NCBI GenBank assembly: GCA_014729315.1
Contig: WJKD01000077.1
Span: 1 to 7,972, forward strand
From: Promethearchaeota archaeon
GTDB taxonomy: Archaea; Asgardarchaeota; Lokiarchaeia; Sigynarchaeales; SOKP01
DNA length: 7,972 bases
Reading direction: 5' to 3'
Shown: positions 5,971 through 7,972 of the stretch, in pieces
Position numbering within the stretch: position 1 is the stretch's first letter
How the letters are laid out: each line of letters starts with the position of its first letter
Made by a program: the position numbers and the translations under genes
The notes under the pieces: generated by a model
Told to the model about the DNA's origin: nothing
Databases searched by the model: none
What the model saw: only the letters and a program-made list of their open reading frames with translations

Positions 5971-6492
5971 ATGAATGGCCAAGAAAAAGTAGTCGTGTTT
6001 ATTGACGGACAAAACATGCTTTTCGGAGCAAGAGATACTGGAGTTGAGTTGGTGTATAATAAGATTAAAACTTTTTTTGATCGACAATTCAATGTAATTG
6101 GAAGAAGGTTTTATTCTGCTTACGAGGAGGGAAATGCCGGGCAGATGAGATTTTTCAAAGTAATTCTTGACCTTGGATATGAACTTAAAATAAAACCTCT
6201 CAGAGTCTACATAGACATGGTGGAACAAAGGAGAGAGGAAAAGAAAATTGATGTATGGCTTACGACTGATCTTATTAAGTTGGCTCACGAAGATAGGTAC
6301 GACCGAGCTTTAGTGTTTAGCGGTGATACAGATTTCATTCCTGCCTACGAATACCTCCTCACATTCAATAAAAAAATTGGAATTTGGACTTGGAATAAAA
6401 GATGTTCCCGAGAATTAGTAAACTTTTCTAAAGATAATGAAAACATAGATCTGCGCTTGTTCGACGATATTTCTAATTTTATTTCGAACTAA
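5971..6492 (+). CDS. NYN domain (PIN-like, LabA/DUF88 type) ribonuclease
   Basis: A probable metal-dependent endoribonuclease of the cytosol acting on RNA; the substrate is unknown. The single 173-residue domain has the expected order of acidic motifs: VVVFIDGQNML (7-17, metal ligand D12 and N15), the middle KKIDVWLTTDLIKLA (91-105, D94 and D100), and VFSGDTDFIPA (115-125, D119 and D121), followed by the closing strand KIGIWTW (135-141). All catalytic acidic positions appear intact. The length is typical for a stand-alone NYN protein, with no extra RNA-binding domain. NYN proteins process or degrade RNA in archaea and bacteria and some are toxins. The ATG at 5971 is followed at once by the first strand. 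The gene is transcribed alone, divergent from a 97-aa unknown gene. A role in defence is possible given the CRISPR locus in the window, but about 3 kb and another gene separate it from the CARF gene. Confidence 0.85.
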   Translation: MNGQEKVVVFIDGQNMLFGARDTGVELVYNKIKTFFDRQFNVIGRRFYSAYEEGNAGQMRFFKVILDLGYELKIKPLRVYIDMVEQRREEKKIDVWLTTDLIKLAHEDRYDRALVFSGDTDFIPAYEYLLTFNKKIGIWTWNKRCSRELVNFSKDNENIDLRLFDDISNFISN

Positions 6493-6580
6493 TCCTTCCT
6501 AACTCGAATTTATTTGATTGGGTAACCTACAAGTAATGTGAATATCAACGAACGATTTAGATTCGAAATTGAACGAATTT

Positions 6581-6614
6581 AAAAAAAAAAAATGGTTGAT
6601 GCGCTTATCAACCA
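6581..6614 (-). terminator. Strong intrinsic-type terminator (8-bp hairpin plus T12)
   Basis: On the reverse strand TGGTTGAT-AAGCGC-ATCAACCA forms a perfect 8-bp stem with a 6-nt loop (6593-6614) and is followed directly by twelve T (6581-6592 as A on the + strand). It would end either the candidate small RNA starting near 6680 or read-through transcripts of the 370-aa gene, whose stop lies about 200 bases upstream. Confidence 0.75.
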
Positions 6615-6680
6615 AGACATTGTATATCTACAGATTATATTCACGTAATATGTTTATAATCTGTACAAGACAGTATTTCA
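6585..6680 (-). ncRNA. Candidate small structured RNA (about 95 nt)
   Basis: A leftward BRE/TATA at 6703-6719 predicts a start near 6680, and the hairpin plus T12 at 6581-6614 gives a 3' end near 6585. Between them an 11-bp perfect stem, TACAGATTATA paired with TATAATCTGTA (6629-6639 with 6655-6665), closes a 15-nt loop. No reading frame of note lies inside. No C/D-box, tRNA or CRISPR-repeat features were recognised, so its class is unknown. It does not overlap the NYN gene, which ends at 6492. Alternatively it is the processed or unprocessed 3' UTR of the 370-aa gene. Both ends are approximate. Confidence 0.5.
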
Positions 6681-6702
6681 AGTTAATATATAATTGTTAG
6701 CC

Positions 6703-6719
6703 TATTTAAATCTTTTTCT
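6703..6719 (-). promoter_or_regulatory. Promoter of the candidate small RNA
   Basis: The reverse strand reads AGAAAAAGATTTAAATA, a near-consensus archaeal BRE (A-rich) joined to a TATA box. No protein gene lies downstream in this direction before the T12 terminator, which is why a non-coding transcript is proposed. Confidence 0.55.
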
Positions 6720-6793
6720 ATTCCATTATTCAATATAGTAGTATTTTAGTCCGAACTAGTCAAGTTATCTTTTAAGGAAACTACTGAAAAGAA

Positions 6794-6803
6794 TCGAGCT
6801 CGA
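6794..6803. terminator. Palindrome just after the 370-aa gene
   Basis: TCGAGCTCGA is a perfect 10-bp palindrome three bases past the TAA stop (6807-6809, reverse strand), followed leftwards by TTCTTTTC. It could be a weak terminator for the 370-aa gene, with the much stronger one at 6581-6614 as backup. The T-tract is interrupted, so confidence is low. Confidence 0.3.
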
Positions 6804-6806
6804 ATT

Positions 6807-7919
6807 TTAAAGAGAGAGTTTATTTAAAGTTTTAAAAGAACCTAAAGTGTCTTTAATTATTTCAGGATCTATAAGTTTCGCAAATATTTCTAAGTTTTGC
6901 AAAAAATTACCAAGCACACTATTAAAGCGAAGGTTCTTTCTTAATCGTGAAATTTGAAAAATAAACCGTTTTTTCTTTAAAATCCTTTCTTTAATTTGGT
7001 TCCTATTCGGGGTGGTTTTCTTTTTTTCTTTAATTTCACTGTAGATTAAATCGTTTATGTTTTTGGTGCAACTTTCTAAAAATCCAATCGCTTTTTTATT
7101 CCCAAAAATTTCGCTAATCTGATCGTAAATTGAGATTATTGAAAGTAAAGCTTTAGAACCTTGTGAGTTGTTTCCTTCAATGTTATCTATATCTCGTTCT
7201 GAAAGAATTTCTTGAATAGTGGTGCAAAACAAAGTAACCATTTCCTCTTTTGAAAGAAAGTTCATGTAACCTCTCGCTTTTAAAAACTTTCGCACATTAA
7301 GATTTCCTTTGGCAAATCTCCTGGCGATTTCTTCCTTGAAGATTCTTTTTGCCTTTGGATCGCCCACCTCAGTGAGCCTTTTAAGTAAGGGGAAAGCAAT
7401 ATTACTATGCAAAATGCATGTGTTGTAATCGTTTTCTGCCCACGCTTGTATGTTGGAACAATGTCCTTGAAACTCCTCAAGGGGAGAAATCTTATGTCTT
7501 ATCCCGCGAAAAGGTCTTGCTTCGGGCCCGGTAACAACTCTATTTTGAAACAACGACTTATTGTGGACTTCTATCGCCTCGTCAATCGATTCGATGTGGT
7601 TATACAGGGAAATTTTTTCGTATGGAATGGTAATCAATAAACGCATACATTGGGTGAATTTTTCGCCTTTAACATATACGTTCGTGTTTGAGCCCTCTAA
7701 TTTCAGGGAAATATAATCGTTAACAACGAACTCCTTATATTTCATTGATTTATTGTTAATTTGGACACCTAGGTCTTCTCCATCCTTCCGTTTATTATCT
7801 TTATGTGCTAATACCCTTATATCTTCGGCATTTATTAGAAATTTTAAATTCTGCTTTCTTGTTTTCCTATTTCTAATTTCGTCGCTCATTTGAATTTTGG
7901 ATTTTAAATTTCTTTTCAT
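6807..7919 (-). CDS. Asgard GHCSN-module protein with short helical C-terminus
   Basis: The function is unknown. Residues about 63-222 are the same module as at the start of the 657-aa protein: EFVVNDYISLKLEGS (63-77), IESIDEAIEVHNKSL (109-123), EFQGHCSN (149-156), WAENDYNT (160-167), LHSNIAFPLLK (170-180), GDPKAKRIFKEEIARR (186-201), GYMNFLSKEE (217-226). Where the larger paralogue continues into TPR repeats, this one has about 140 residues of Lys-rich helices (230-370) with no repeat that I can define, so the scaffold half differs or has been lost. Residues 1-60 are a basic extension (MKRNLKSKIQ and onward) absent from the paralogue; the family's usual start would correspond to M59. The upstream start is preferred because ATG 7919 has an AAGAGGT ribosome site and a TATA box at the right distance, while M59 has neither. 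There is no signal peptide or membrane helix. Confidence 0.75.
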   Translation of the reverse strand: MKRNLKSKIQMSDEIRNRKTRKQNLKFLINAEDIRVLAHKDNKRKDGEDLGVQINNKSMKYKEFVVNDYISLKLEGSNTNVYVKGEKFTQCMRLLITIPYEKISLYNHIESIDEAIEVHNKSLFQNRVVTGPEARPFRGIRHKISPLEEFQGHCSNIQAWAENDYNTCILHSNIAFPLLKRLTEVGDPKAKRIFKEEIARRFAKGNLNVRKFLKARGYMNFLSKEEMVTLFCTTIQEILSERDIDNIEGNNSQGSKALLSIISIYDQISEIFGNKKAIGFLESCTKNINDLIYSEIKEKKKTTPNRNQIKERILKKKRFIFQISRLRKNLRFNSVLGNFLQNLEIFAKLIDPEIIKDTLGSFKTLNKLSL

Positions 7920-7923
7920 TAAA

Positions 7924-7960
7924 ACCTCTTATAGAACTTAAAGAAAAGATCATATTTAAG
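7924..7960 (-). promoter_or_regulatory. Promoter and ribosome binding site of the 370-aa gene
   Basis: On the reverse strand a TATA-like CTTAAATATG lies at 7960-7951 and an AAGAGGT Shine-Dalgarno at 7930-7924, four bases before ATG 7919. The predicted start of transcription, near 7930, leaves a very short leader of about ten bases that consists almost only of the ribosome site. Together they support the longer, 370-aa reading. Confidence 0.5.
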
Positions 7961-7972
7961 TCTATCTCATAT

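Larger units (their letters stand above)
6493..6806. other. Intergenic region between convergent NYN and GHCSN genes
   Basis: About 314 bases without a protein gene. It holds a leftward BRE/TATA (6703-6719), an 11-bp hairpin (6629-6665), an 8-bp hairpin with a T12 run on the reverse strand (6581-6614) and a 10-bp palindrome next to the stop codon of the 370-aa gene (6794-6803). Bases 6493-6580 show no clear terminator for the NYN gene on the + strand. Confidence 0.7.

Noticed and set aside
5959..6288. 109-codon reverse frame across the NYN gene
   Set aside because: Fully antisense to a gene with intact catalytic motifs; a shadow frame.
6585..6680. C/D-box sRNA or tracrRNA-like identity for the candidate small RNA
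   Set aside because: No RTGATGA/CTGA boxes in the right places and no anti-repeat complementary to the CRISPR repeat was found by eye.

Overview
The window is AT-rich DNA that most probably comes from an Asgard archaeon of the Lokiarchaeia-like (Promethearchaeota) group. Two genes carry an N-terminal module with a G-H-C-S-N ... D-Y-[ND]-T ... L-H-S-N ... F-P-L-L-K ... G-D-P-K-A ... F-K-E-E-I-A pattern that I know from large paralogous families in those genomes. Promoter-like sites have the archaeal layout, an A-rich BRE next to a TTTAAATA-type TATA box, and poly-T terminators are present. The lineage is an inference from the protein family, not from a marker gene.

Left part (1-3047), a CRISPR locus edge. 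The first 86 bases are the end of a CRISPR array: 20 nt of a cut repeat, a 36-nt spacer and one full 30-nt repeat. The reverse strand of the repeat ends in ATTGAAAC, so the array is transcribed leftwards, 57-86 is the leader-proximal repeat and 21-56 is the newest spacer. Read on the + strand, that spacer encodes PVMLTGPAGVGK, a Walker A motif; its crRNA would be antisense to the target mRNA. A short GC-rich, palindrome-rich leader and a BRE/TATA candidate follow. After about 690 non-coding bases, on the same strand as the array, comes a 757-aa protein made of two Cas_APE2256-type CARF modules, each followed by a winged-helix-like segment, plus an unrecognised C-terminal domain of about 100 residues. 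It is a probable cyclic-oligoadenylate sensor or ring nuclease of type III CRISPR immunity, fused into one chain. No cas genes lie in the window.

Middle (3048-6492). A divergent intergenic region with a short tandem repeat leads into a 657-aa protein with the Asgard GHCSN module followed by TPR-like helical repeats (+ strand). A 97-aa unknown protein (- strand, with its own promoter and terminator) is divergent from a 173-aa NYN/PIN-like ribonuclease (+ strand). The spacer between them holds an inverted repeat and a folded 5' leader.

Right part (6493-7972). A 314-bp intergenic region contains a well-formed candidate small RNA on the - strand: BRE/TATA, an 11-bp hairpin, then an 8-bp hairpin with a T12 run. 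The last gene (- strand, 370 aa) is a second GHCSN-module protein with a different, short helical C-terminus.

Working model: the array and the tandem-CARF protein belong to type III-style RNA-targeting defence. The NYN nuclease, the 97-aa protein and the GHCSN proteins are neighbours with no demonstrated link to it.
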